From contig CAVVGK010000014.1 in the NCBI GenBank assembly GCA_963747755.1, positions 434,001 to 498,000 of the forward strand: 64,000 nucleotides of DNA, in the 5' to 3' direction. Position 1 is the stretch's first letter, and each line of letters starts with the position of its first letter. Below the pieces are notes generated by a model. That model was not told the origin of the DNA. It made no database searches and saw only the letters and a list, made by a program, of their open reading frames with translations. The position numbers and the translations under genes were made by a program. Origin of the DNA: DATFVA01 sp963747755. Lineage in GTDB: Bacteria; Bacteroidota; Ignavibacteria; Ignavibacteriales; Ignavibacteriaceae. Positions 27,088 to 36,430 of this stretch are shown here, in pieces.

Positions 27088-28192
27088 TAATGTTCTTGGG
27101 TTCGATAATTATTGGATTTACATTTTGGGCCTTACTCCCCATCAATATAGCGATAGGCTTCAAAGGTTCAATATTGCTGAACAGAATCTTCATCGCTGCA
27201 GCAATGGGAACTGCGAGAAACATCCCGACTATTCCCCATATCCAGCCCCAGAAAATCAGGGAGAACAGGACAAAAACAGGACTAAGGTCCATATGCCTGC
27301 CCAGGTAATGAGGCTCAATAAGATTTCCCACCACGTTATGCACGAGAAACAGCACAACAGCAAGTGAAATCGCTGTAAGTCCGAATCCATACTGCAGCAG
27401 CCCAATTATAATTGGGCCGATCGTAGCAATAAGCGCACCTATATTCGGAATAAAATTGAAGACAAAAGTAAGCAATCCCCATAGCAGTGCAAAGTCAACC
27501 TTATAAATAATAAGAACCAGCGTAACAATAATTCCCACTATCAGACTGAGTATTGTTTTTATAATCAGGTACGACTGAAGCTGAACATTAATATTCAGAA
27601 GATTCTGCTTTACCATCGCACTTTTTTCTGCAAAAGCTACGGTTAATCTTTCCTCAAACTTCCTCTTTCCAAGCATCATAAAAACCCAGAAAATGAGGGA
27701 GATAAAAAAGTCGCCCAGCATCGAAGAAAGTGAATTGAACAAATTCTGGATTACCCCGGCTTCAAATAGCTTCTCGAAAAGAGTTGAGGTTTTAATTCGC
27801 CTTATATCTATTTTAAACCAGGAGGCAAATTCTCTCAGAGTTACATCAAAAGGTTTAAGTATCTGGGCCATAAAGGTGGAAATGTTATCAGAATAGGCCT
27901 GTAGTTTTTCCGGAACATCTCCCACCGCAGAAATAACAAGAAGTCCTGTCAGATACCCTATGATGGCCACAACCAGCAGTATTATTAAAAGCGACGCCCA
28001 TTTGGGAACACCCTGCTTCTTAAGATAATCCATCAGGGGATGCAATAGGTAGGTGAGGAATATGGCAATCGTAACAGGAACGAGTATCTCCTTTAATGCC
28101 ATAAGTATATAAACAAAGAGGACAAATGAGATGAAACCAAGAAAATAAGCTGTGGCTTTCATATGTTTCGTCACATTTTTTTCCTGCTCCAT
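27074..28192 (-). CDS. AI-2E-family (PerM/YdiK) transporter
   Basis: The 372-residue membrane protein has about seven or eight hydrophobic helices. It has the family's two marks: an N-terminal LVPVTIAIFLTYLLHPL segment and a C-terminal NFIPNIGALIATIGPIIIG stretch followed by HYLGRHMDLSPVFVL. Family members are named for AI-2 export but include Na+/H+ antiporters and proteins of unknown substrate; the name should not be read as proof of quorum-signal export. It lies seven bases after the membrane protease-like gene and overlaps cca. Confidence 0.9.
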   Translation of the reverse strand: MEQEKNVTKHMKATAYFLGFISFVLFVYILMALKEILVPVTIAIFLTYLLHPLMDYLKKQGVPKWASLLIILLVVAIIGYLTGLLVISAVGDVPEKLQAYSDNISTFMAQILKPFDVTLREFASWFKIDIRRIKTSTLFEKLFEAGVIQNLFNSLSSMLGDFFISLIFWVFMMLGKRKFEERLTVAFAEKSAMVKQNLLNINVQLQSYLIIKTILSLIVGIIVTLVLIIYKVDFALLWGLLTFVFNFIPNIGALIATIGPIIIGLLQYGFGLTAISLAVVLFLVHNVVGNLIEPHYLGRHMDLSPVFVLFSLIFWGWIWGIVGMFLAVPIAAAMKILFSNIEPLKPIAILMGSKAQNVNPIIIEPKNINEEQ

Positions 28193-28199
28193 AAAAAAC

Positions 28200-30455
28200 T
28201 CACTTAAAATTTATTGATGATAAAATCCTGTTGCCGTTCTCATAAAGCCAGTCGGCTTTTTTCAAATTTTCCTGAAGTATAAAGTTAAAATTTTTATCAT
28301 TATCATACCTCATTGACAAAGCAGCCATTTTTCTTGCTCTCGTGAAATCCAGATGTGAAAGCAGATAAACAGAGATCCTGTAAACAGCAAAACTGACGGG
28401 GTAGCTGTTAACGTTAATGGTTTTATTAAAAAGCCCAAGGAACATCTTATAGCTCTCACCGAGTGACTCAGCAAGGTCTATCATAACCGGAATGCTGAAA
28501 TAATCATATGATTCCCTATTCATTTCTGTCACAATCAGATATTTATCTACATCACTCCCTTCCAGATAAGGAATGATAAGAGAGTCCGAATTCAGTAAAT
28601 TCCGGCGGAGATTTGACAGGTAATATAATGTACGGTTAGGTTTCTCTGAAATTATTTTGTTGTATAGTGAATCTGCGCTGAGGGTGTCCTGATTCTGCGC
28701 ACAAAAATCTGCAAGCCGGAACTCTATATTGTAAAAGTAGGAAGTTTTTTTATACTCCCCTATCTTATCCTTAAGAAAGGTTACAGCCTCAGACTTTTTT
28801 CCGGTATTAAAGAGCGAATTTGCATAACCGGTAAGCGCCGAATAATTATTTGTAAGCTTTAAAATCTCAGCAAAGATATCCAGAGCGTCATTATAGTTCT
28901 GCCAGGCGTAGCAATCCCAGGCATCCCTCAGTCTGTCGGCTACGTACCTCGGACAAACCTTATATATAATGGGTTTTCGTCCATAGTAATATTCGGCTTC
29001 ATTAACATTCTCGGCTTTGTATTCTTTTGATATAAATTTATAATATCCATTACTCAATTCCTCAATATCCCTGTTATAAATTTTCTTAAAATCAATATTT
29101 GAATAAAGTCTCTTAAACTTCTCAATACCATAGTTATCAATCAGGTAGCGGCAGAATGAACCTGCATAGATATATGAGAGGCCTGAAGTCTGTCCGAAAA
29201 AATTCAGACCTGTAAACAAATCCTTCAGCCCGATCCTGAATCCGTTATGGTATGCAAGCGAAGCCATATAATGAACATTATTCAGATCATATTCGGGAGC
29301 ACCGGCTACAGCAGCGCCTTCAATAAGTGCAGGATTAACGTTATCGGCCACATGGAATATGCTCGATCCGAATTCACCGGCGAAACAATGAGCTATCTCA
29401 TGTCTTAATGAGCTGTTATAATTATCAGCTATAGTGAAGACTTCCCTGAGCCAGGGTTTTGCTACATCAGCATTCTCTGAGCCAAAGTATTTTTTCTTCT
29501 GCAAATCATCTTTAAAAATAAAGGATATGTATTTTTCTTTCGGATATGTCTGGTAGAAATGCGTCAGCTGCTCATAATAATACTCATGGCTGAGAGTAAT
29601 TATTTTTCTTTCATCCCTGCTTATACCGGGCGAGAAATAAATATCGAAATGTTCAGTGCTCACCAGGTCTACTAAAACATTCTTCAGCTTCTTTTGAGTT
29701 GTGGAATATCCGAAATCCGGTGAAAGATAAAGAAATAGAGCCGTGATCAGCACCGTGAGATAAATAATCAGTTTTTTCGGGATTACAGACTTTCCGTACA
29801 AAGTATATGAACCTATAAGGTATATCGATCCAAAAAAGAGCAGATTAAGAGAACGATATATTATCAGTTTCAGGTCAACGTTGACGGCTTCATCGTAGAT
29901 CGTGCCCGGGAAATATGCATAAATCGGGTTGTAAAAGTAGATCTGGGGATTATAATAAAGCTCGAAGAAAGTTATAGAGAATACTCCCAGCAAGATTATA
30001 ATGAAAATTACGTATCTAAACCTTGGTGATACCATCACTGAAAGCACTGCTAATGCCGCTCCCACCATTACCGAAGGGAGGGTTATGAAAGTATAGAAAA
30101 GAAGGCCGTCCCACACAGAACAGTTTATCGTAAGAAGGTCATGAGTCAGCGAAATGGCCAGCGGGATTATAAGAAAAAAAATAAAGGGCAGGCTATTTTT
30201 TTTTAGAAATGAAGTCGCGTCTGTTTCGTTCTTCTGAACTGAGAGGGTAAATAACCCGGATAATATAGTCAGCAAAACAGCATTAAGAACAGAAAATTCA
30301 AAACCGAACACATTCATCAAAGGAAATTCAAGGAGAATAAGGTTGAAAAGGATGATGAGAAGAAGATGAAGCAGCAGGTAATTTCTCCACGTTATAATAT
30401 TTTTCAGTGATAAAGGTTTAATACTCTGCTCCCTGAACTCTTTCAATATCCGCAC
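28200..30455 (-). CDS. Polytopic membrane protein with HExxH metalloprotease-like domain and TPR-like tail
   Basis: The 751-residue protein has about seven or eight membrane helices in residues 20-255, then a soluble part facing out. That part contains an intact gluzincin-type zinc motif HEIAHCFAGE (His352, Glu353, His356) with a likely third ligand Glu379 in LIEGAA. Residues about 490-750 look like helical repeats (LTGYANSLFNTGKKSEAV). The start is GTG, supported by AAAGGA five bases upstream; it overlaps murA's 3' end by 38 bases. I know no named family with this whole arrangement. Peptidase activity is inferred from the motif alone. Confidence 0.75.
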   Translation of the reverse strand: MRILKEFREQSIKPLSLKNIITWRNYLLLHLLLIILFNLILLEFPLMNVFGFEFSVLNAVLLTILSGLFTLSVQKNETDATSFLKKNSLPFIFFLIIPLAISLTHDLLTINCSVWDGLLFYTFITLPSVMVGAALAVLSVMVSPRFRYVIFIIILLGVFSITFFELYYNPQIYFYNPIYAYFPGTIYDEAVNVDLKLIIYRSLNLLFFGSIYLIGSYTLYGKSVIPKKLIIYLTVLITALFLYLSPDFGYSTTQKKLKNVLVDLVSTEHFDIYFSPGISRDERKIITLSHEYYYEQLTHFYQTYPKEKYISFIFKDDLQKKKYFGSENADVAKPWLREVFTIADNYNSSLRHEIAHCFAGEFGSSIFHVADNVNPALIEGAAVAGAPEYDLNNVHYMASLAYHNGFRIGLKDLFTGLNFFGQTSGLSYIYAGSFCRYLIDNYGIEKFKRLYSNIDFKKIYNRDIEELSNGYYKFISKEYKAENVNEAEYYYGRKPIIYKVCPRYVADRLRDAWDCYAWQNYNDALDIFAEILKLTNNYSALTGYANSLFNTGKKSEAVTFLKDKIGEYKKTSYFYNIEFRLADFCAQNQDTLSADSLYNKIISEKPNRTLYYLSNLRRNLLNSDSLIIPYLEGSDVDKYLIVTEMNRESYDYFSIPVMIDLAESLGESYKMFLGLFNKTINVNSYPVSFAVYRISVYLLSHLDFTRARKMAALSMRYDNDKNFNFILQENLKKADWLYENGNRILSSINFK

Positions 30456-31680
30456 CCAGTTCCTTTAACTTTTCTTCAATCCTCTGATATCCCCTGTCGA
30501 GATGATACACACGGAGAACTTCAGTTGTTCCGCGAGCCGCAAGGCCAGCCAGCACCAAAGAAGCACTTGCCCTTAGGTCGGTCGACATCACCTTGGCGCC
30601 CTCAAGGTAGTCTGTACCTTTCACCACCGCACTATTCTCACTCACTGAAATATTCGCACCCAGTCTTACAAGTTCAGGTACATGTTTAAACCTGTCAAGA
30701 TAAATTGTGTCAGTGATAGTAGCTGTCCCTGATGAGAGCGTCATATATGCAATCCACTGTGCCTGCATATCAGTTGGATACCCTGGAAAAATAGAAGTTG
30801 ATACATTTACTGGTTTATTTTCATCAGCCGCTTTTAGAGAGATAGAATTATCATCGGATTCAATTAAGCATCCGCTATCCTCAAGTTTTGAGAGGACCGC
30901 CTGCAGGTATTTAGGCTTGATATTCTTCAGAGTAATTTCACCGCCGGTAATGGCGGCTGCGGTCAAAAGAGTGCCGGCCTCAATCCTGTCGGGTATGGTT
31001 GCCTCTTCGACCGATGAAAGCTCATCAACACCTTCTATCTCCAGCGTTGAAGTTCCGATTCCGTTTATCTTAGCGCCCATCTTAGTCAGGAACTCAGCCA
31101 GATTGGTTATTTCGGGTTCCAAGGCAGCATTATTTATTATTGTAGTTCCTTTAGCCAGAGATGCAGCCATAAGAGTATTACCTGTGGCACCTACAGAAGA
31201 AATATCAAAATTTATTTTGGCTCCATGCAGACGTTTGGATTCAGCCAGAATATATCCTGAATCAAGTTCTATCGCTGCACCCATTTTTTCAAAGGCTTCA
31301 AGATGAAGGTTAATAGGCCGTGGTCCCCATGCGCATCCTCCCGGAAGTGATACTTTTGCATTTCCGTAGCGCGCCAGCAAAGGTCCAAGTACATACACGG
31401 AAGCGCGCATTTTTTTAACGTGTTCATACGGAGCCTCGAAAGAAGTAATTCTGCCGGTATTGATTTTTAGTGTATGGTTTTCAAATGATATTTCAGCACC
31501 AAGAAACGAAAGCAGCTTCGTCATTGTATAAACATCGTTCAATTCAGGGGTATTGGTAAGGACAGACAAACCGCCTGTTAACAGGCAGGCAGGCATTAAT
31601 GCAAGAGAAGCATTTTTAGCTCCGCTAACTTCAACAATTCCTTTTAATTTCCTGCCTCCATTTATTACAAACTTGTCCAC
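30418..31680 (-). CDS. murA: UDP-N-acetylglucosamine 1-carboxyvinyltransferase
   Basis: MurA transfers enolpyruvate from PEP to UDP-GlcNAc, the first committed step of peptidoglycan synthesis in the cytoplasm. The 420-residue product has the normal length and keeps KNASLALMPACLL near the N-terminus and the loop GGCAWGPRP. The loop has Cys116, the residue alkylated by fosfomycin, so the enzyme is expected to be drug-sensitive. RASASLVLAGLAARG and HLDRGYQRIEEKL close the fold. It overlaps the downstream membrane protein gene by 38 bases. Confidence 0.96.
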   Translation of the reverse strand: MDKFVINGGRKLKGIVEVSGAKNASLALMPACLLTGGLSVLTNTPELNDVYTMTKLLSFLGAEISFENHTLKINTGRITSFEAPYEHVKKMRASVYVLGPLLARYGNAKVSLPGGCAWGPRPINLHLEAFEKMGAAIELDSGYILAESKRLHGAKINFDISSVGATGNTLMAASLAKGTTIINNAALEPEITNLAEFLTKMGAKINGIGTSTLEIEGVDELSSVEEATIPDRIEAGTLLTAAAITGGEITLKNIKPKYLQAVLSKLEDSGCLIESDDNSISLKAADENKPVNVSTSIFPGYPTDMQAQWIAYMTLSSGTATITDTIYLDRFKHVPELVRLGANISVSENSAVVKGTDYLEGAKVMSTDLRASASLVLAGLAARGTTEVLRVYHLDRGYQRIEEKLKELGADIERVQGAEY

Positions 31681-31771
31681 TTCAACCTCACAAAATGAAA
31701 TAATTTATGAAAAGAAATTAAGGAATAATAAATTAAAGATTGAGGGGAAAATGAGTTTCTTCTGGAAAGTA

Positions 31772-33688
31772 TTACTGCACAGCCTGTGTTGTAAGCATGG
31801 TCCCGTTAAAACCGATAACAAAAATTTTATCAGAATAAGTTACAGCTGCATCTGTCAGTGTAGCATAGTTGCCCGATTGAGTAATTTTCCAGTTAGCTCC
31901 CGAATCATCTGTAACAAGAATTTCCCCCCTGCTTCCAAGGATCAATCCGTCTTTATTATCAACAAAATGAATCGAGTAGAGGCCCGACATGGTATTTGAA
32001 GGAACTTCATTCCAGCTTTCACCGCCGTCGGTTGTTCTCAATACAATTCCCCCGCCGCCGGATATAAAACCATTATTCTCATCGAGGAATATGATATCTC
32101 TTAAGTAATTGCTCGTCATCTTTTCCATTAATTTCCAGGATCTGCCGGAATTTGTGGTTTTAAGTATGGTACCATTCCAGCCGACAGCAAATCCGTTTCT
32201 GTCGTCTTTAAAACTGATGCTATAAAGAAGTTCACGTGTAGGTGTATAAACCGGATACCATGTTTTACCGCCATTAAGTGACTTCAGAATAGTACCATGA
32301 CTTCCGGCCATAAAGCCCGTTCGTTTATCGCTAAGAAAACATATATTAAAAATGGATTCCTTAATGTAAGCTTTCAGAACTTTCCAGTTTCTTCCGCCGT
32401 CATCTGTATAGATTATAGTTCCGTTATCACCTGTAATGAACCCGTTATTTTCATCAAGGAAGTGAACGTCGAAGAAATTGACCCGGCTGTCAAAAGTACT
32501 CTTCTGCCATGTTTTGCCGCCGTCTACCGTCTTCAGTATTAGTCCGTTAAACCCGCAGACATATCCGATATCAGAAGTAACAAAATCAATCGAGTTAAGA
32601 GTTGTCGCGATGGAGAGGGTGACAGGAGTCCATCCCATTCTGATAACACCCGAAGTATTGGATGTCATGACAGCTTCACCCCCGTCGCCGTTATTCACAA
32701 TCGGATTCTGATCCCTTAACAAGGTAGAGATGTTACTGTAGAAATAATAAAAAAGAACAACTCCAATGATCAGAATAAGACTGGTGAAAGCAAACCTCTT
32801 AAAGATATGACGGGGAATCCTTCTCCTGTTCTGGTAAACCACAGGTTCTTCCGTTTCGACAGTCGTTAGGTCTTCAAAAACTCTATCTATATCCTCAAGA
32901 AAATCCTCAGCAGAAAAATATCTTTTCTGAACCGGTTTCTCGAGAGCTTTTGATATAATTCTGTCGATCTCGGGAGGGATATCGGGAAGATGAGTTGCAA
33001 GCCTTGCCGGCATTTTTTTAATATGAGCTTCCATTATCTCAAATTCCGTCGGATAATCGAAGGGGGTCTTACCGGAGAGCATTTCATAGAATGTAACACC
33101 TAGAGAATAAAGATCGCTCTGGGTTGTTGGTGGTTTACCGCGGATCTGTTCAGGACTCATATAGAAGATCGTACCTATTTTCGTTCCCGCCTTTGTGATA
33201 TCCTTAGTCTCATTTATCGATTTGGATATACCGAAATCCATTATTTTGGCAGTACCTTCATCACTGATTATAATATTTGAAGGCTTAAGGTCACGATGAA
33301 TGAAACCTTTCTGATGCGCGAATGCTACTCCGCTTAAAATCTGTCTCATAACATCGAGGGAAAACTTAAGATCAAGCCGTCCTTCTCTGCGTATAATATC
33401 CTCCAGAGTCTCGCCTTCAATAAATTCCATAACGATGCCCAGAGTATTATCAGCATCGGTGAAACCGTAGACAGGAATTATATTAGTATGATTAAGCTTT
33501 GCCTGGTTGCGTGCTTCACGTTTGAACCGTTCGATGAATTGTGGATTGGGAGGCTTGCTTGTATTGAGAATTTTTATAGCTACGTATCGTTCAAGCTTCA
33601 GGTCGATCGCCTTGTAGACGACACCCATTCCACCTTCGCCGATCACCTCAACTATCTTATAATTCTCAATATTAGTCCCGACCATCAT
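31772..33688 (-). CDS. Transmembrane Ser/Thr protein kinase with YCF48/BNR beta-propeller ectodomain
   Basis: The 638-residue protein begins with a complete Hanks-type kinase: glycine loop GEGGMG (17-22), Lys39 in AIKI, HRDLKPSN (131-138), DFG (151-153) and SPEQIRG. After a juxtamembrane basic stretch comes one helix (about 299-318). The outer part has at least six repeats of about 42 residues with Asp-box motifs (VDGGKTW, DDGGRNW, LNGGKTW, TNSGRSW, TDGGESW, DDSGANW) alternating with G-x-NGTIL. This is a YCF48/BNR-like propeller in place of the PASTA repeats of PknB. Its ATG overlaps the PP2C stop by four bases. Confidence 0.93.
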   Translation of the reverse strand: MMVGTNIENYKIVEVIGEGGMGVVYKAIDLKLERYVAIKILNTSKPPNPQFIERFKREARNQAKLNHTNIIPVYGFTDADNTLGIVMEFIEGETLEDIIRREGRLDLKFSLDVMRQILSGVAFAHQKGFIHRDLKPSNIIISDEGTAKIMDFGISKSINETKDITKAGTKIGTIFYMSPEQIRGKPPTTQSDLYSLGVTFYEMLSGKTPFDYPTEFEIMEAHIKKMPARLATHLPDIPPEIDRIISKALEKPVQKRYFSAEDFLEDIDRVFEDLTTVETEEPVVYQNRRRIPRHIFKRFAFTSLILIIGVVLFYYFYSNISTLLRDQNPIVNNGDGGEAVMTSNTSGVIRMGWTPVTLSIATTLNSIDFVTSDIGYVCGFNGLILKTVDGGKTWQKSTFDSRVNFFDVHFLDENNGFITGDNGTIIYTDDGGRNWKVLKAYIKESIFNICFLSDKRTGFMAGSHGTILKSLNGGKTWYPVYTPTRELLYSISFKDDRNGFAVGWNGTILKTTNSGRSWKLMEKMTSNYLRDIIFLDENNGFISGGGGIVLRTTDGGESWNEVPSNTMSGLYSIHFVDNKDGLILGSRGEILVTDDSGANWKITQSGNYATLTDAAVTYSDKIFVIGFNGTMLTTQAVQ

Positions 33689-34413
33689 TCATCCTTTTTT
33701 ATCAATACGAATGAATAATTATCCGGAGCTCCCCTGTCTTCTATTAGTTTGGAAAGCTTCTCGGCAGTAAAATTTACATCGTCATTACCTATAATTTCCT
33801 CGAGCTCTTCATCATTTACAACGCAGGTAACTCCGTCGGAACATATAAAAAATTTAAAATCCTCTTTCGAGCTCAGTTTAAGCTTGCTGAGATCAGCCTC
33901 AACCTCCGGAGTATCACCAAGAGCCTTCATAATGATATTCCTGTTTGGATGGGTTTCTGCTTCTTTAAGAGTAAGATACCCTTCATCAACAAGACGCTGA
34001 ACAAGAGAATGGTCTTTTGTAATTTGCTTGATTTTCTGATCACTGTACTTATATATACGGGAATCGCCAATATGACCCCAGTAGGCGGTATTTGTATTAA
34101 GGAAGAGTACTTCGACGGTTGTTGCCATACCCTTGAACGCCGGAGTTGAAGCTGATTGCGCAATAATCATATTATTGGCTGCCAGAATAGATTCCTTAAT
34201 TCTTTCCAGATAATCAGTATTATCAGATTTAATAAATGCATTATAAATTGATTCTACAGTCAGGCTGGATGCCACTTCACCCGCACGGTTTCCACCGAGT
34301 CCGTCACATAAAACAGTTAATAACCCTTCGTCAAGTTCAAAAACGCCGAAGGAATCTTCATTTTCGTACCGCCGAAGTCCGGTCTTCGATACAGAAACAT
34401 GAATATATTTCAT
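33685..34413 (-). CDS. PP2C-family Ser/Thr protein phosphatase
   Basis: About 242 residues form a bacterial PrpC/Stp-like phosphatase. RYENEDS (Asp20) and CDGLGG (Asp37) hold metals. GHIGDSRIY, FICSDG and the closing GAPDNYSFVLI complete the metal-coordinating set. I chose the ATG at 34413, with GGGGAT upstream, because the PP2C fold begins at once; a TTG at 34470 has no ribosome-binding site. It is coupled to the kinase at 31772-33688, which it presumably dephosphorylates together with the kinase's targets. Confidence 0.93.
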   Translation of the reverse strand: MKYIHVSVSKTGLRRYENEDSFGVFELDEGLLTVLCDGLGGNRAGEVASSLTVESIYNAFIKSDNTDYLERIKESILAANNMIIAQSASTPAFKGMATTVEVLFLNTNTAYWGHIGDSRIYKYSDQKIKQITKDHSLVQRLVDEGYLTLKEAETHPNRNIIMKALGDTPEVEADLSKLKLSSKEDFKFFICSDGVTCVVNDEELEEIIGNDDVNFTAEKLSKLIEDRGAPDNYSFVLIKKDE

Positions 34414-34838
34414 TCTATCCCCGGATGACTGATTGTTTGGAATAAGAAATTTGAAAATAAGATTATCCAAATTGTATTATTTATAGAATAATTCGTGCTA
34501 AACTTAGCAATTTTCATACCTGATTAAATGACCTCTGTTAATAAAGAAATAATGATTTTTTTAGAATTTTGAAGAAAAAACGGAATTGTGAGAGTTGTTT
34601 TTACCTCCAATCAATATAACACATCCGGTTTATCTAACAATAAATTTATCAAAATTTCATCAAAAAAAATGAATTTTATTAATCGATTCACAAAACCTCA
34701 ACCGGTGAACTTGTAAAGTTAAGATTTAATCTTAATAGAATTGATAAAAGATTTTCATTTCAAGTCTTTCTTTTAGGAAAAAAAAGAGATATTTTACGAC
34801 AAATATAAGGCGGAATTTATTTTGTAAGGGAAAGTTTT
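34414..34838 (+). promoter_or_regulatory. 425-base AT-rich divergent intergenic region
   Basis: This gap separates the minus-strand phosphatase-kinase unit from a plus-strand gene and should hold both promoters. It is strongly AT-rich with several A and T runs. A 17-base inverted repeat, TTAAGAT-TTA-ATCTTAA, lies at 34719-34735. The ribosome-binding site AAGGG for the plus gene is at its right end. I see no further gene and cannot place promoters reliably. Confidence 0.45.
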
Positions 34839-35186
34839 ATGTCCTACGGGGAATCTGATCACTACACTTTTGTGCAGAATGAATACGAACAGGTGCTAAG
34901 CTTATTTACCAGTCTACAGAAAGAGATCACTGCTGCACGAAATTTTCCGGACATGACAAGGTCAAAACTTTATGAAAAGCTTGAAGAGACGATACTGCAT
35001 ATGGAAATTTGTGTAGATGAACTTGACATATTCTGGTCGTTTATCGCCCGTGCGGAAATAGCTTATAAGGTTTATGAAAACGGAGAAGTCCCACAGTCAT
35101 TAAAAATGTTTGCAAAGATCATCTGGCAGGTTCAGTGCAGAGAAGAAGGCCGTCCCCCTAATTCTACCCCACCCATTCAACTATAA
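34839..35186 (+). CDS. Small cytoplasmic protein of unknown function
   Basis: The 115-residue product has no signal peptide or membrane segment. It is mostly helical and acidic (pattern NEYEQVLSLFTSLQKEI), with two Cys (CVDELDIFWS, QVQCREEG) and a Pro-rich tail ending PPNSTPPIQL. I do not recognise the family. Its ATG follows AAGGGAAAG at good spacing. It stands alone, divergent from the phosphatase-kinase unit, so a link to that signalling pair is possible but only by position. Confidence 0.6.
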   Translation: MSYGESDHYTFVQNEYEQVLSLFTSLQKEITAARNFPDMTRSKLYEKLEETILHMEICVDELDIFWSFIARAEIAYKVYENGEVPQSLKMFAKIIWQVQCREEGRPPNSTPPIQL

Positions 35187-35225
35187 TCGTTAGCCTAATA
35201 TGAAAATCTGGCAGTGCTGTCCAGA

Positions 35226-35295
35226 CCGTTGGCTTTTTGCCAATTGTCTTCGATTCATTTCGCGGAGGATATTGCAGTTCGGCTTCAGCCAACGG
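35226..35295. repeat. Imperfect inverted repeat in a 321-base gap
   Basis: The region between the small unknown gene and the tRNA (35187-35507) has no coding sequence. Within it, CCGTTGGC at 35226-35233 is matched by GCCAACGG at 35288-35295; the pairing extends imperfectly for several more bases around a central loop of about 40. Just right of it sit CGGCTTCAGCC and CGGCTTTAGCC, a GC-rich motif resembling one at about 41686-41700. It may be a degenerate REP-like or small non-autonomous element. Confidence 0.4.
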
Positions 35296-35507
35296 ATTCT
35301 GTGAATCCCAATTATCATCCCGGCTTTAGCCATAATTTAATTTTTATTGTTTAATTATTAAAAGGTTTAAAGTCTGAATGTTGTATAACATTACCATTTT
35401 TTGTCGGATGGGGTTGCTAAAAAAACGGGTATGTAATAAATATTTACCCTTAGATCCAAATGGTCATAAGATCTGAAGCCCGTAAGAAATAGAGGGAAAG
35501 TTATGAG

Positions 35508-35589
35508 TGCGAGAACGGGGACTCGAACCCCGACACCTTTCGGTACTAGATCCTAAGTCTAGCGCGTCTGCCAATTCCGCCATTCTCGC
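35508..35589 (-). tRNA. tRNA-Leu (anticodon UAG)
   Basis: On the minus strand the sequence folds as a class II tRNA. The acceptor stem is GCGAGAA/TTCTCGC, the D-loop contains GGAATTGG, and the anticodon stem CTAGA/TCTAG encloses loop CTTAGGA with anticodon TAG. A long variable arm and T-loop GGTTCGAGTCC follow. The 82-base gene ends at discriminator A, followed by CTC, so CCA must be added after transcription. It reads CUA and related leucine codons. Confidence 0.96.
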
Positions 35590-35719
35590 AGATAATTCAT
35601 GCACTATTTTTTGAAATTGGAGAACAAAAATAAAAGTTTTGTCTCACAAAACAAAGATTCTGAGAGATTAGAAAATAATGAAGTACCCGAGCATTTATAT
35701 CAAGTAAGAGGAATCCCTG

Positions 35720-36430
35720 CTAAGTTGTTAAGAGAATTTTTTGGATGTGGGGTTTTTCAAATGTCAAATAAAAAATATACATCAGAACCTGGTTGAGGAA
35801 AATAAAAGCTATTCCTGGAACGGAGGCACTTAAAATTGCTGTTCCGTACCCGCTGGCCTGTCCTATAGAGTACATGGGGTTGGATAGAAAATTATACGGC
35901 CCTTCTTTACTGAATTCGCCTACCTTTCTGCCAAGGAACAGATCCTTGTAATAATAAACGTCAATCCCTATAATCAGAGCAGACCATATGTTCGTTACTA
36001 AGCCAATTAAAATGATAGGTATACCCACAAATAAAAGGACAGTATGATTTTCAAGAAAAGAGGGAAATAGAATTCCTATGGATTTATTAACAAGAAGCGT
36101 AAAACCTGAAGCACTCAGAAAGAAAAGAATTGCTGTAACTGATTGATATATTTCATAACCGAAATATTCGCCACAATTTTTCTTCAGGTGATAAGCTACT
36201 CCCCTTTTGGTAAAACTGAAAAACAAAAAAATGTACCTTATACAAAAGATCGTCAGGAAAATTATCAGAGCACCAATAAAATTTATTTTATCTGAAATCA
36301 GATACCTTCCTGCAAATCCTGCAGCTACAAACAGCAGAAGTACAATTCTAAGAGGATTTATTTTGTCGAGCAAAATTCCTGACATTGCAAATATAACAGT
36401 CACAAGTTTCCTCAATTTTCCCTTCATCAT
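35720..36430 (-). CDS. PEMT/ICMT-like membrane methyltransferase
   Basis: The 236-residue protein has six or seven hydrophobic helices and, near the C-terminus, the signature of phospholipid/isoprenylcysteine methyltransferases. EGPYNFLSNPMYSIGQ corresponds to the usual GPYxxxRHPxY block, and FEKPHIQKI to the usual RxxxEE/E-x-x-L part that binds S-adenosylmethionine. The usual Arg-His before Pro is Ser-Asn here, a departure from the norm. It may methylate a phospholipid head group such as phosphatidylethanolamine. It is the only gene between tRNA-Leu and the propeller gene; ATG is doubled at the start. Confidence 0.7.
   Translation of the reverse strand: MMKGKLRKLVTVIFAMSGILLDKINPLRIVLLLFVAAGFAGRYLISDKINFIGALIIFLTIFCIRYIFLFFSFTKRGVAYHLKKNCGEYFGYEIYQSVTAILFFLSASGFTLLVNKSIGILFPSFLENHTVLLFVGIPIILIGLVTNIWSALIIGIDVYYYKDLFLGRKVGEFSKEGPYNFLSNPMYSIGQASGYGTAILSASVPGIAFIFLNQVLMYIFYLTFEKPHIQKILLTT

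Noticed and set aside
30707..31306. Nearly 200-codon plus-strand open frame inside murA
   Set aside because: It mirrors the conserved murA reading frame; the translation has no domain features.
34719..34735. Inverted repeat TTAAGAT/ATCTTAA as a regulatory site
   Set aside because: Very AT-rich in an AT-rich gap, so chance is likely; noted only within the gap description.
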